The notes beneath the pieces were generated by a model. It was not told the DNA's origin. It was given only the letters and a program-made list of their open reading frames with translations, and searched no databases. From assembly GCA_026874595.1 (NCBI GenBank), contig CM049318.1:56403750-56467749 (forward strand): a DNA stretch of 64,000 nt, read 5' to 3'. A program made the position numbers and the translations under genes. This document shows, one piece after another, positions 1-12,040 of the stretch; the first letter of the stretch is position 1; each line of letters starts with the position of its first letter. This DNA comes from Sipunculus nudus (taxonomy: Eukaryota > Annelida > Sipuncula > Golfingiida > Sipunculidae).

Positions 1-346
1 GACATGGTTTATCAATACAGAAATCTCAAAAGAAAATTACCAGAATACTAGTATTCTATACCCCTCACCATATATACATGCAAATAAACAGAACTGGCAT
101 TCATTATGGTCCTGGTATATACTCAGGGCTTAGTATTACAGAAAAATGAGGATTTTATAGGAAAACTTGACACAAAAAGTTATTTTATAGGAACTTTCAG
201 CCAAAAATATATGGAAAATATTGGAGTTTTCACTGCACAATCATGGTATACACAGTTACTTTTTTTTCCTTTTTTTTTAATTTTTTTTCTTTTTGGTGAA
301 GGTAACCACCTCCATTTTTTAATGGTTACTTAACTACATATATGTA
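1..346. other. AT-rich sequence without recognised feature
   Basis: No coding exon, RNA gene or repeat boundary could be supported. The stretch contains T-rich runs near 260-300. If the leftward host gene (exons at 10069 and 4425) continues here, this would be intron or lie beyond its end. Confidence 0.5.
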
Positions 347-1751
347 CCGTAAAATCTCCACTTAAAACCGCACTTCCGATTTAAACCGCACCCAGACTTC
401 ACCGAAATTCCAGGCGAGACACCGCGAGGGGCTCAAATACTAAGAACCCCCCTTTAAAACCGCACCAACTTTCGCTACGGAATGATTTGACAAAAGACAC
501 AATCAAGCTATCATCTAGAAATGAACATGCGTAGGTTGCGACTCAGCCATTCCTGTCAACTTTAAAATTTCTTGGGCATTTTATTTAAACACATCATAAC
601 ACTTTTTTGCAGGGTCACTCAAGCATGAAGTTTGGGAAGACGTAAGGGCCGGTAAACCTAGCTCTGCCTGTTTATACAGATTTTATATTCCATGCCGTAT
701 TCTTGTTTGCTACTGATTTGTCATTATATTTTGGAAAAAATATTCTGCTGATCCATTTCAAGTCACTGTATATTTTAATTCTAAAAGTAATATTCTGAAA
801 TCTTAATTTTTGATGAAAATTCCATTTTTACTGGAATAACTTGGAAGATTCAAATCATTTTCATACCAGTTACTTCGGTATTATCATCGTCACATCGTAC
901 GTTGACATCGCTCCATGTCACAATTTGCTGGTGCGTTTGAAAACATCGCTGGTCAACTTAACTAAATATCAAAGTAACTGAAGTTACCTTGTCGAGATAC
1001 GCACATATATGAAACATGACGCTTGAAAACGAGTGATTTTATGGTAAAATTAAAGTGGCCAGTCGGGGTAAGCAAGTTTTTTTCCTGAAGAAAGTTTCCG
1101 TGTGGGGAGCCATTATGTCAAGGCAGTGTTCGCGCAAGGCACGCTGGGACGAAATAGGTGGCTGTTCTGTTTACCACCCACCGCGTACAGCCGTTCAAAA
1201 TATTCTTAGCAGAATACCGGGGCGTTTCAGCACATGGTGGCACTCAAACTTGATTTTAAAACGATCGTCTGCCATTGTGTGACTCTTTACGATGTCAGTT
1301 TTTTGTTCATCTTACGTTTTAAACAAATAATCATTGCTAAATAATGCCGCAAATGAGTTTTAAGTAGGCTTTTATTTCAATTTTGCTTGACCATGCCCAA
1401 CGACGTGGGCCGCTGTGTGTTACAGCAGGGTTGTTGTAAACGTATAATTTGGTGACAAGTACTAAGATTGTTATATTTCACAGGAAAACTTATCAGCAAT
1501 ATTTAATTTATAAATAACAAATAATCGTAAATAATACATTTACACACGGCTCCCATGCATACGAGACTGCTGCTAAGAACGGCCTTCGAAAGTTGCAATA
1601 TTATCGCCCACTTGCCGGCCCAAAAACGATGCCAGGAAGATATTCAGGAAACCCTTCTAGTATAAACCGCACAGTGCTCTCAGGAAATCAACCTGATTTC
1701 AAGATTTTGAATTTCTTGATGAAACCGCGGTTTTAAGTGGAGACTTTACGG
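347..1751. mobile_element. Non-autonomous TA-flanked DNA transposon (Tc1/mariner or pogo-like)
   Basis: The ends are inverted repeats: 347-371 and 1727-1751 match at 24 of 25 positions when one is reverse-complemented, both starting CCGTAAA and containing CTCCACTTAAAACCGC. TA dinucleotides (345-346 and 1752-1753) lie directly outside, as expected for TA-targeting transposons. The left end carries further copies of an AAACCGCAC motif (about 365, 383 and 456). No transposase frame is present over 1.4 kb, so mobility would need an enzyme from elsewhere. The superfamily call rests only on the TA and the terminal repeat. Confidence 0.72.
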
Positions 1752-1956
1752 TACATCTGCAGAATTCTATTTCAGTTTCACACTAAGTGATAGGGCAGTA
1801 TCACACGGGTCCTCAAATTTTATATCCTGGCATTAGCCAGGCCCACTGACTACTGCATAATAATACCAAAAATACAGAGTAGGACAGGTTAAGTGAGGCA
1901 CGGATTGAGTGGCAAGGGGAAATAGAGTTACATGTGTTACATATTAGAATGGATGT
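1752..1956. other. Spacer between transposon and tandem array
   Basis: Short non-coding spacer with no recognised feature. Confidence 0.4.
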
Positions 1957-2790
1957 CTGCCACGTAAACATAATTGTAGGTGGCGCCACCTGTTATCTGA
2001 ACGAGAAACTATCCAAGATGTATACACATGCAAAATTTCAGGTGGAAAAGTCAACCACTGCAGAGATATGAGTGGTTTTATCCCACCACAGACAAAGAGA
2101 TGGACGCTGTGCAAAAATGGCTGCATGTGGCGCCACCATTTTTGTGTAAGTTATAAAGCTATCTAGGGGCTACATTTGTGTAAATGTTTTTTCCTGATTG
2201 GTCAAACGAGTCCGGAGATATAGGCATAAATGTCTTCAGCGTGAACGTGAATGAAGCTTGCGCCACCTGTCATAAAATCAAGAAAGCTATCCAGGATGTA
2301 TACGCATGCCAAATCACAGGTAATTTGGTCAAACTACTGCAGAGATATGAGTGATTTTAACCCAAGGCAGACAAACAGATGGCAGTGTGCAAACCACCAT
2401 TTTTGTGTACTGGTATGTTATAAAGCTATCCAAGGGCTACATTTGTGTACAATTTTTTTTCTGATTGGTTGAACGAGTCCCAAGATATAAGCATGGATGT
2501 CTACAGCGTGAATGTGAATGTAGGTGGTGGCACCTGTCATAAAATCAAGAAAGCTATGCGGGATGTATAAGTTTGCCGAATTTCAGATGAATTAGTCAAA
2601 CCACTGCAGAGATATGAGTGATTTTAACCCAAGGCAGATGAACAGATGGACACTGTGCAAAAATGGCTGCAGGGAGCGCCACCATTTTTTGTGTATGTTA
2701 TAAAGCTATCCAAGGGCTACATTTGTACAATTTTTTTTTCCTGATCAGTCAAACGGTTCCCGAGATATGTGGGTTAATGTGTGGAAACGG
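1957..2790. repeat. Tandem array, about three ~270-bp units
   Basis: A unit containing GCCACCTGT, then GAAAGCTATCCAGGATGTA, then CACTGCAGAGATATGAGTG and a CCTGATTGGTCAAACGAGT block recurs three times. The GCCACC anchors are near 1985, 2262 and 2529, giving spacings of about 277 and 267 bp. Copies differ by substitutions and small indels, so the array is not recent. Short open frames inside it are repeated by the duplication and are not taken as genes. Confidence 0.8.
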
Positions 2791-3000
2791 ACGCAGAAAT
2801 GGACGCTGGGCGGAGAGGACAGGTCAGAGGTCAAGGCCAATTGGTTAGGCACCAGTTCACATGTGACCCGATTATTGGTGTAAGTTTCGTAAAAATCCGT
2901 CCAGTTGTCTCCGAGGAGTTCTCAGGAAATGAACACTGCGGCAGTGGCGGAACCCGGTCAAAAACAGTATCCGCAAAACTTCGTTTTGGCGGATAGAATA
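2791..3000. repeat. Probable 3' end of a dispersed repeat
   Basis: The sequence changes abruptly from the tandem array to a higher-GC block ending in TTTTGGCGGATAGAATAAT and a TA-rich tail. It looks like the terminal segment of an interspersed element, but no second copy in the window confirms this. Confidence 0.3.
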
Positions 3001-4315
3001 ATATATATTATTAGGTGTTATAATTTAATAATTTAATAGGCCTGTGAGTTGCTAAAGGGTCTTTGATTCAATTTGATTATTGCCTTTCAATTTGATTATT
3101 GTATACCTTCAAAATATCCTGTCAAAGATGTATATATCTACTAAAAGTTTTCATCCCGTATGATGCTATAAGATTTAGGTAAGGTTATTATATACCTGAG
3201 AATTTATGCAGACCAAATAATATTTCAACCTTTTTATCAATTATTGTGCTAACATCTAAAGAAGGATCAAAAGATGACTTTTTTTATAAATAACAGTGAT
3301 ACTTCACCATTAATGCTGTTTAACTGTTCCTAGTTAAGAGCTAGAGACCAAGAAGGTATGAAAATGAATGAAAATGCAATAATTGAAATAAATCGATTAT
3401 TTCTTGCCCGCTCTGATTATCAACTAATGTATAATGGTCACATGTAAATAAGTCCTAGTGTGAACAAATATGCTACACACACCCCTGAACACTCATCCTA
3501 GGGTTACACATGTACACTGGAACTTACACCAAATTTTAATCCCTTTTATTTTAAATATTTTTGGTGGAGGTATATATAATCGTCCTTTTCCATTTCACTA
3601 GCGACACCTATCTGAGATTTCAGAGATGTATGATTCGGGGTTAACAGCATACACGTGCATGACAGTCCATGGCAAAAGCAGTTGTGTTTTGGGCCATGTT
3701 GCAGTGAATAACTTGTAGTGTCCTTGCAAACCGTGAGAAACTGAACAAAACAGGGTTATCTTGAAACTCTATACATGTTTTGAACATATTTATATCGGAC
3801 GTTCCATGCTACGTACTTTAACAAAATAATGAATTTAATTCCTTTAATTCTGGTCATATTAAAAAAATATATATAGTATACTAACTGCAATATCTAGTTG
3901 CATTCTACTTTCTGTCTGTTAATGTTAGACACCTGATTATTTGATATTATCATCTCACCTGTTTGATTACATGCGGAGGTCAGATGACCCGAACCATGCA
4001 GACCTGAATTCTGCTCAAACACACGCAGTGCACATTCTTGTAGGAAAGGTCTATTCTTAATCTAAGTATACATGTACATCTGCAGAGTTCCACTTTATAT
4101 CCAAAATTTAATCACTTGGAGATTTTCACTATACTGACCTATATGTCAAATTAAAATAACATCAATTATGCAATTGTTCAGATACCTTGTGGGTACACAT
4201 ATACAGAATGGAGTGAAAAAAATAACTCTTGCTTCGTGCAGGATTAGATACAGGAATTACAGAGTCAGTGGGAATTCGGATGACCCAACCCTGGAGAGCT
4301 GTACTGTACACTTAC
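3001..4315. other. AT-rich non-coding, possible intron
   Basis: No convincing gene. On the minus strand it lies just downstream of the exon at 4316-4425. Splice-like sites (for example a GTGAGA donor-like site near 3952) occur, but the frames they would join meet stop codons quickly, so no exon is called. Confidence 0.4.
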
Positions 4316-4425
4316 CTGCCCTGTGTACACTGCTTGACAGCCTTACTCAGTAGCTGTAATACTTGGGGGTCTGATGATTCTGGACCGGCCAGATTGGCCT
4401 GGAGTTGACTCAGGAGATCCTGAAG
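4316..4425 (-). CDS. Internal coding exon of an unrecognised host gene
   Basis: On the minus strand a textbook acceptor (TTCTAATTTCAG) precedes base 4425 and a textbook donor (GGCAG, then GTAAGT) follows base 4316. The 110-nt exon is open in one frame only, entering in phase 0 and leaving after two bases of a codon. It encodes a glutamine/leucine-rich helical segment that starts LQDLLSQLQANLAGPE and ends near KAVKQCTQG. The other two frames hit stops. The entry phase fits the first exon proposed at 10069-10031, so both may belong to one leftward gene; intermediate exons are likely but were not located. I do not recognise the protein family. The exon borders rest on splice consensus and the open frame only. 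Confidence 0.6.
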
Positions 4426-4445
4426 CTGAAATTAGAATTTGGAAG

Positions 4446-4560
4446 CATCACTGCAAGGCCAAAAAATCAAATAATAAACATCACAGTAAAGCCACAAAAT
4501 CAAATAAGTAACATCACTGCAAGGCCACAAAATCAAATAAGAAACATCACTGCAAGGCTA
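4446..4560. repeat. 33-bp tandem repeat, ~3.4 copies
   Basis: CATCACTGCAAGGCC recurs at 4446, 4479, 4512 and 4545, an exact 33-bp period with a few substitutions. It sits about 20 bp from the acceptor of the exon at 4316-4425, on the intron side. Confidence 0.85.
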
Positions 4561-4799
4561 TACTTTCAACACAGTATGAACATACCACATATTTACCATT
4601 TTATTGATTCAATTATGTACCTTCTATAATACTGTGAATTCTTTCGAATAGAATTATACCTAAAATATTGACCAATTAAATACAGTCTGACTTGCACATT
4701 GTGCTAGAAAGGTCTAGGAAAAGACTGAAAATAAGACATCCATTCATCTCACATGGTCCAGTTTTAATGCTGTACCAGTATGTCCGCTCTTATATCTCT
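4561..4799. other. Non-coding spacer
   Basis: Nothing recognised; probably intron of the leftward gene. Confidence 0.35.
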
Positions 4800-5700
4800 C
4801 ACCAAGGTTAGGAGTCCGGTACATGCATCAGTACCGAGGTGCAGGTACTTGTGAAATGGTCAGGTACAGGTCCAGGTACAGCATTTTTTACAGGTGCAGG
4901 TATTTTAGAAAGTACCTATATACAGGTACATTTCAAAGACATTTGAACAAATGATATGCGTGATAACATGTTATAATAAACAGAATATTAGAATAAATAT
5001 AAAGGCCTTGCAAATAAACAGGACAGCCTTTAGAAAAAGTTATTAATATATGGAGCTGATAAATTTAACAAAGTTATTAACATATAAAATGATAAAAATG
5101 AATAAATTTTAAATACTCATTTACTTAAATATTGTATGTCTACATTAGGAACAATAAACTTGTTAATTACAAAAAAAAAATCATACTGTGGAATGTTTTT
5201 AGAGCAAATGAATTAGGTGTCTGATCATGGGACTGTTTTCATTTCAATGGAAACTTTAAGCTTTTCTGGCTGACGTTGAGAGTTCAGTGATATAAAATGT
5301 ATTTTCTTCACTTCTTCAATTACTCTTCCCCAGAACTAGTATCTACATAGGGCAAGCTAGCAACCTTTTTCATGTGCTTTGCTAGTTGTGCTTTATGTTA
5401 CCCTAATAATGCCACAATAAACTTGCTGATTAGAGGCTGGACGTAGACCACTATGCCAGCCCAGCTAGCCCACTCAGCTTCAAAGGCAATTACTCCTGCT
5501 TGGGTTAGGTAACTGTGATAGGGGTGACAGCTTTGTACATGTAATAAACCAAAGCCTGGTGTCCATCTCCAGTATCAAACATATATCTGGAGTACCTTTT
5601 GCCAGGTACAGGTACTTCCTTACAGCCAGGTACAGGTATTCTGAATTTTGTACCCACCTATAGGTACAGGTACAAGAACCTGGCCCCAACCCTTTCCCTC
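4800..5700. mobile_element. Probable non-autonomous DNA element with CAGGTACAGGTA ends
   Basis: Clusters of CAGGTACAGGTA-type motifs occur at both sides (about 4815-4930 and 5590-5670), enclosing AT-rich sequence. This subterminal repetition is typical of non-autonomous hAT-like or similar elements. The exact ends and a target duplication could not be fixed. Short open frames running through the motifs are by-products. Confidence 0.4.
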
Positions 5701-5950
5701 ATGGGATTAGAATATTGTTTATGGATAAAACAACTTCTCTGCGTACATGTACATGTAGAATCATTTGCGATCAATTATATGCAAAAATGCAAACCAGTTC
5801 AATCAATTATGAAATATACAACCATTCATCAATATTTATAAATCATGAACTGGTTAATTGTCGCACCATGAGATGACAGACACAGCACCATGGCTATAAC
5901 TTGTCGAGTTAAAAGTTATCCTGCAAGTTCACACTGCTCATGCTCATTTT

Positions 5951-7552
5951 CAGGGTTGGCAAGTTTTAGGCAGGAAGGTTTTAACCACAGGTTTTAACCT
6001 GGTTAAAACTGCCCCGCCTAAAACAGGTTTTGGGCAGGTTTTAGGCACCAAAAGTGCCTAAAACCTATATTTGTTTAAATTTTTGACTTAAAGATCTATA
6101 AAACTACCAAACTGGCTGGGATGATGCAGCCACAAGGCTTTGCTGGGCTTCTGGAAGGTTTCAGGCGTTACAAGTAATGCATGATTTCCTGTTGGCAGGC
6201 ATTATGCAGTCTTCAAAGAGCCTGTATAGGTATCTTGAGCATAAGAGACCATGTTTGTGTGGCACATAGTTTCATTGGCCAATGTAAAGTTATTATCAGG
6301 ACCCTTTGGGTTTCCTAATGAGTGCCCTGCTACCTAGAATGATGTAATAGAGCCTCCAGTATGCCTCCTGTTACTTTGTGTAAGGCAGGGTATCAGAAGG
6401 GGGGGGGGGGAGGCAATCAGAGGCATGCTTGATTAGACCAGTTAATTACTATTTATCAGGGTGATGTGGTAATAAGACACAATGGTCATAAGTCCTACTA
6501 CTGTGTACTTGTAGATGTTCATAACTAGGATGATGCAATCAAAGCCCTTGCCCTGAAAATTGTTCTTGAGTCAAACTTTTTATTGAGCAATGTAGTCAGG
6601 GTCCCTGACCATGACATTTGGGTTTCTCAGGCTTTTAGGTTGAACATGACTCAAAAGTGATTATGAATATTCTGTGGTTTGCAACATATTTACTGGAATA
6701 TATTTTAGAATTTTTCAGTTTTATACTAATTATAGTGTTTCATGAGGGTTCATTTTCACAATCTAATCAAACAGTTAACAGAGCATTTCCATCATTATAT
6801 AGACAATAAGTATGTGCACAAAATCAAAAATTTTGCCAGTGGATATGCTAACTAGCTAAGGGAATAAACAACCAGTGGAAATCTTGTTCATTATCAGATA
6901 ATGTAAAAGATATTATCATATTTTGATTTATGTCTAGAATAAAAGATCTCTTATTATTTATAAAATCAATCTTTTGCTTTTTGCCATTTGAAGCTACAGG
7001 CATACAAAACATACATGATATGTTTGTGAGACTACAGTATAAAGGACTATTCAGCAGTGTAAATAGAACAACTTTTTGAATTGGGGAAAAACTTCTTTCG
7101 CATATATCACAAAATTTAATCCCTTGTGATCAAAAAGTCAATCAAAGAATCTGGTTATAAGCTAACAGTATTAGCATTTATTTATAAATTGGCAGTAATG
7201 GTGGTGGGAGACCTCAGAACAGGATTTTTGGATTTAAGCTAAAACTGTCATTTGGAAAACCTGAAGTAGTGATGTATTCATTTGTTGCTTTTTTTTGTAT
7301 CATGGTTGATTTGTTTAGCTTGAATAAAGTGTTCTTCACTCTTAATTTGTTAAGCATATTTCTGTAATGCATTTAGCTGTGTAACAATAAAACATAGTTA
7401 AACTGTAAGTCATAGGTGAGGGTAAGTAAGGTTTTAGGCAGTTAAAGGCAATTTTAGGCAGGTTATAACCTATTTTAGGCAGTTAAAGGCAAGTTTTAGG
7501 CTCTGCCCTGCCAAAAACAGGTTTTGGGCAGCCTAAAACCCAACCCTGCGAG
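5951..7552. mobile_element. Non-autonomous hAT-like DNA transposon
   Basis: The left end starts CAGGGTTGG (5951-5959) and the right end carries the complement CCAACCCTG (7540-7548). The bases TCATTTT occur just outside both ends (5944-5950 and 7553-7559), compatible with a hAT-type 8-bp duplication with one difference. Both termini are packed with repeats of a GGTTTTAGGCAGG motif in both orientations (5970-6065 and 7430-7535). The interior is AT-rich without a transposase frame. Confidence 0.65.
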
Positions 7553-7559
7553 TCATTTT

Positions 7560-9625
7560 GAATCAACAGAACTTATTAAAGGTGATAGAACAAGTTTCTA
7601 GTCTCTTCAACCAAGAATGGCTCTAGTGAACGTTGGATGATTGATTACAATTGATGATCAGTCTGTTTAATGCAAGCGATCTGATGATCTATCTAGCAAA
7701 ACCCTAAATAATTGCAAATAATTGCAGGTAACTCAATGAGGCTTTGTGGTGAGGAAATGTCAAATGTGTGCTTTTATAATCATTATGCAAGCAAACTAAA
7801 GAGAAAAGTCTGCATTTACTAAAAATTTACTATATATATGTGGAGTAGAGCCAGGCGCCACCACCATTCTGCACTGCCGCCAGCCGGGATAAGATGAAGC
7901 CCAGCCAGCCGAGTTGGGATGAAGCACAGCCAGCTAAGTTTATCAGGAGGTGCTGTTGATATTCTCAAAGTGAGCCAATTTTGTGCACCCAGAAACAAAT
8001 GTTCAGGTTCTATTTTTTCCTTTGTTTCTTGTCGCTGAAAGGGAATGGTGTGATGGTTGAAAATATTGGCTTATGAAACCACCAGGGTAACCACCTAATA
8101 TTTATTTTTAAAAATTAGTTAAATGTAAAATGGATGCAAAATGTCACACGTAATATAGATAACTTATTTAGATAAAATGGAAACTTTGTAACAACGTCAA
8201 ATGAATAGGCTTTGACATTCAGGTCAGTTTAAACCAGCTGACATTTTGCAAGCCGAGTTGAGTCGCAAAATGCGGCTTACCAATAAAGTCAGCCATCTTT
8301 TTGTCTAAGCCAATTGTATTTGTGCAGCTAACTTTGCTCCGGGCTCTATGTGGAAGCTACAGAATTATGACATTATTAGCCTGAATGTAGGTCTAAATGT
8401 CAGTTAAGACAATGAATTGGTTGAATTATAGTCTGAAATCCTATACTTTAAAACAACTGATTATTTCCAATAATTGGTCAACAGATTTTTACTGCAGGGT
8501 TTCATGTACATAGATCATAAGATGTGTACTCCAGTTGGCCTTAGTAGTCAAAATGACACCTCTGTTGTGAAAATGTTGAAATATTTAACTTCCATTGTCA
8601 TTTTTGTGAACAACCACATATAAATTTATTCTAATAGATATTCTAATAAAGTTATTTGTGTGATAATCTTTGTAACAAGGAAATAAGAAATGTTCATTGC
8701 AATATTATATATATATATATTTATATATGACTGTGACATGCTTTTTACACCTGCTTTTCATCCCTTGCGTGTTATTCCTAAAATGTATATATTACCTCCG
8801 TTGTCAAATTACGACTCAGATGAAACGTTGTACTGATGGTCCATCATGAAATTATGAACGATTCCTAACACTAGAAACAAGGCAATAAGTCTGACACTAT
8901 AAATTCTCAAATAAGATACCGGTACAGGTAGAAATGTGAATGAAGACCTAGAAGTCACTATGGAAAAAATTTGACAGGATCTTCAACATGTGTTAATATT
9001 TTGTCACCATTTTATCTTCTTCTCCGTCTTGTCCAAGACTTGTGGCCATTTGAAATCCCTGACTTGGCATCACCGATAAAATAAAGACCTAGCATTTCAA
9101 TTATTTGTTTACTTTCTCTTGAATATATATGACACCAACAACCAATCACCAAATATTTTTAAAATGTTTTTGTACTTGACCAATGGCCTTAGAGTAACAT
9201 CAGTGGGATTGTAATAATCTAAAATAATCTCAATGTTCTGAATTAATTATTTTTTCATATTAAATGCATTTCTGAAATTTATGTTTATCCAGCATCTTTT
9301 TTTTTAATTCTAGAAGTAAATTGTTTCTGATTCGTTATATCATTATTGTCTTCCCAGTGTACTATCAGGAGCAGAACAGCAATTTTTAAAACAAAATATG
9401 GACAATTTTAAAAAGCGTCTCCTGGGAATGAGATTTAAGACCCATATAGATCATAACTCTGATAACATGTTTCACAAAAAAATTTCAAATTAATTTTTTT
9501 TTTAATAAAAAAAAAATCGAGTTAAAGATGTGCAAAATTGCCTGAAATAGCTTTTATTGAAATGTTAAGTCAAGATGGCATAAATCACATGATAATTCAA
9601 TAACTGGTTAAAAAAAATTATTCAT
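7560..9625. other. Non-coding, probable intron
   Basis: No supported gene. It contains a block at 7850-7935 with repeated CAGCCAGC/GATGAAGC motifs, where TAGAGCC (7856) and GGGCTCTA (8340) may be the ends of a small element, and a short TA run at 8707-8725. A minus-strand open segment near 9000-9050 has only weak splice sites and was not called. Confidence 0.4.
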
Positions 9626-10030
9626 TCATTTTGCTTTGTAGATCATGCACAAACTGACAAATACGCCCCCATACAGACTCTCGACAACGGTACAACCGCG
9701 GTTTTGTCCTGAATAGATTTGACATGAACTGGTATAATCAGGACAAGGGCAAAATGAAAATGATGACATTGGTCCATTACTGATCCTGTGAGGCCTCATA
9801 CGTCTGTACCGTGGTCCCAAGATCATACAGATTGTGTACATAACAAGTAATATTGAAGAAGGGGACAGTCAACAGATAGACTGGTCTGAGCAGGGCATGC
9901 TGCTCGGACGCATTTTTGACTGGCGACCTTCCTCAATCAACACAATCGTCCTGGCGCCATGCACAAATTTTAGCACGCAATATTTTTTAAAGAAAAGCGT
10001 CATGGATTAATTTCTGATAAGAAACTTTAC

Positions 10031-10069
10031 CTTTGTCTTGTTTGTTTCTTCTTCTTCCTTTTCTGCCAT
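10031..10069 (-). CDS. Candidate first coding exon of a leftward host gene
   Basis: On the minus strand an ATG with G at -3 and G at +4 opens a 13-codon frame (MAEKEEEETNKTK) that runs directly into a GTAAAG donor-like site at 10030-10025. The acidic/lysine-rich start is common for intracellular eukaryotic proteins. Upstream on the minus strand lies a CpG-containing region with ETS, CCAAT and YY1-like motifs. The exit phase (0) equals the entry phase of the exon at 4316-4425. The exon is very short, so chance cannot be excluded and no product can be named. Confidence 0.42.
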
Positions 10070-10084
10070 AACTGACGGTGTTTG

Positions 10085-10310
10085 TGGCTCAGAAATTATA
10101 GGAATATTGAAGTTTGTAAAGCGAACAAGACCGTTACGGAAATGGCGGAGGAAAATGGCCAATCATCGTTACTTCACTTCCGGTGTATCGGAAATTGTTG
10201 TACTTGGGCTTTTTGCCTTGTATATTTTCCCTCAAGTCCGATAGATGGCGCCATGGGGAACTGTCTAATTTCTCGAATAGACGCCAGGTGCGATACCACT
10301 ATTACCAAAC
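10085..10310 (-). promoter_or_regulatory. CpG-rich candidate promoter with ETS, CCAAT and YY1-like sites
   Basis: GC and CpG content rise against AT-rich surroundings. CACTTCCGG (10175-10183) matches an ETS-family site, CCAAT (10159-10163) an NF-Y site, and the ATGGCGGAG/GATGGCGCC motifs resemble YY1 sites. This combination is usual at TATA-less housekeeping promoters. It lies just upstream of the minus-strand exon at 10069-10031; rightward transcription is also possible. Confidence 0.42.
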
Positions 10311-10331
10311 AGAACTCGACCAAAAATAGCT

Positions 10332-10906
10332 AAACGTTTTCAAATAATAGAAAGCTATCCTCAGTTCTTGTTTTAAATGACAATTAAACAGTCCCCTGTG
10401 TAACTTTCATCAATTAACGTGTTTATTGTTAATTTGACTACTTATATGGACATTAAATTCATGAGATTTAAGTATGTTAAAGAAAGTTTATATTTCTGCA
10501 TTAAAAGCTTTGTAAAATGTATCAACTTATTTTTCACTGTTGCTTAAGGCCGTCCTATATATTCGTATTTGCAAGGATATCGGTCGCAATCATGTCATAT
10601 TCTCGTACAATATACCCAACTACAGTTTTTTTAACCAATGTTATAACAAAGTTATTTGGTATACCAGCGTCCTGTTGCTGTTATGCGGCAAACAGGGTTC
10701 AATTGCACCATCATTTGTAAGGGCAATAGCATCAGAATAATTATTTTTGCAAACGCATTTGCTCATTTCCTTGCATCTACATATGATTATATTTATTTTT
10801 AATTGTAGTTGAAAGATTTTCTAGGCCTAACATTTGTATTTAAATGTTCCGAGTCACATTTGAACCCAACCCTGTAACCCTGATCGATTCACCGTTAATC
10901 AAGCAA
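10332..10906. other. Non-coding
   Basis: AT-rich with no supported feature. Two overlapping short frames near 10517-10740 have no splice context or recognisable domain. Confidence 0.4.
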
Positions 10907-11468
10907 CAGCCTGCCACCGAAACGTCGATTTCTCATTAACTGAAGACGTTGGGGGTGAAAGTTCAGGCTACTGGGTTCGCATCAATTCTAGTATATGCTG
11001 ATTAGCACGCCATTTCCAACAGTCCTTTTTCATTTATATCTGCCTGTCGAATTGTCATTTTTCCTAAGTAAGACATAAAGTGACGTTATATTCTGTGGGG
11101 AAAATAATGAATATTTCATTAACGGTTGACTTACGAATAATCATGCAGCAGTTATTAACTACAAAGCTGTTTTTTGTCTCTGCGAGGAAAGTTTGTCTCT
11201 GCGTCCGTTATGACGGCTTGACAGCTTTGTGTGAATCGGTGCCATAGAGGAGAAAGGAGGTAGCTAATGTTATTAATTATGTGTATAAATATTTTACTTC
11301 ATTATTTAGCAAATATAACACGACCATATAAGCCTCTGATGTCAAATACTTCCACACAGCAAATATTTTGATCCGACTCTAATAGAACGGGTGTTCTATT
11401 ATGACTTGCATCATGACTCACAGGCCCCAATCAGTTATTTGAGAAGGCCTGATTGTCGTTTTGTCATG
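10907..11468. repeat. Interspersed repeat, copy 1 (~560 bp)
   Basis: Closely similar and in the same orientation to 39274-39826. Shared blocks include CAGCCTGCCACCGA, GAAAGTTTGTCTCTGCGT, CACGACCATATAAGCCTCTG and ATGACTTGCATCATGACTCA. Divergence includes small indels, so the copies are old. No frame is conserved between them. The family is unknown. Confidence 0.85.
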
Positions 11469-11567
11469 AATACAGTTCATCCTGATAATTGATTATTGAA
11501 TAGAATTCGATCCTGTCAACTGGTAACCATGCCCCTGTTCATTACAAAATCAAAATTGTAAATACAG

Positions 11568-11739
11568 AAGGATACAGAAATGTGCTCCAGAACTTGGAGG
11601 CGCATGATCCCTGCCTGCATGTGTGTTATGTATAAATGAACAAATCAAGTATATATATCATTACACATGAACACATGGTATTCCCGTCCTCAACAATTCT
11701 GTTGGTAGCTGAAAAATGGTGCCAGGTACAAATGCTATG
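11568..11739. repeat. Direct repeat A, copy 1 (~172 bp)
   Basis: Similar to 12269-12447, both starting AAGGATACAGAAATGTGCTC and ending with a GGTGCCAGGTA block. The two copies lie 700 bp apart in the same orientation. Confidence 0.8.
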
Positions 11740-12040
11740 TCTTAAATAGTTGTTGCAAAAACGTCTAGATCTTCCTAAGGGATTATCTACAATTGAAAGA
11801 ACTCTCCACAGGGTTATGGATTGAGTTTACACATATAAAAGTAACTTAAATAGCTGAATTTACTGACTCGCCTGACTAAATTTATCTGAACTATGGCCAG
11901 GACGATTCGACCATATAACCGTCGTATATAACTTCATATAAAGCTGTAAAGGCTACAATTGTCAATTTAGGGAATGAAATGGTTCCAGCGAAGTTTTTTA
12001 TTACAAAAAACTCTTAATCATATTTCGTCATGTTCTAAAG

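Noticed and set aside
3630-3740. Possible exon after TTTTGTTCAG on the minus strand
   Set aside because: Open for about 35 codons but ends in a stop, and composition is no different from surrounding sequence.
8985-9055. Possible second exon of the leftward gene (minus strand)
   Set aside because: The pyrimidine tract before the AG is poor and the GTGACA donor is weak; frames are short.
9626-9841. 71-codon minus-strand frame rich in cysteine
   Set aside because: No acceptor or donor at suitable places and no domain match; the composition alone is not enough to call an exon.
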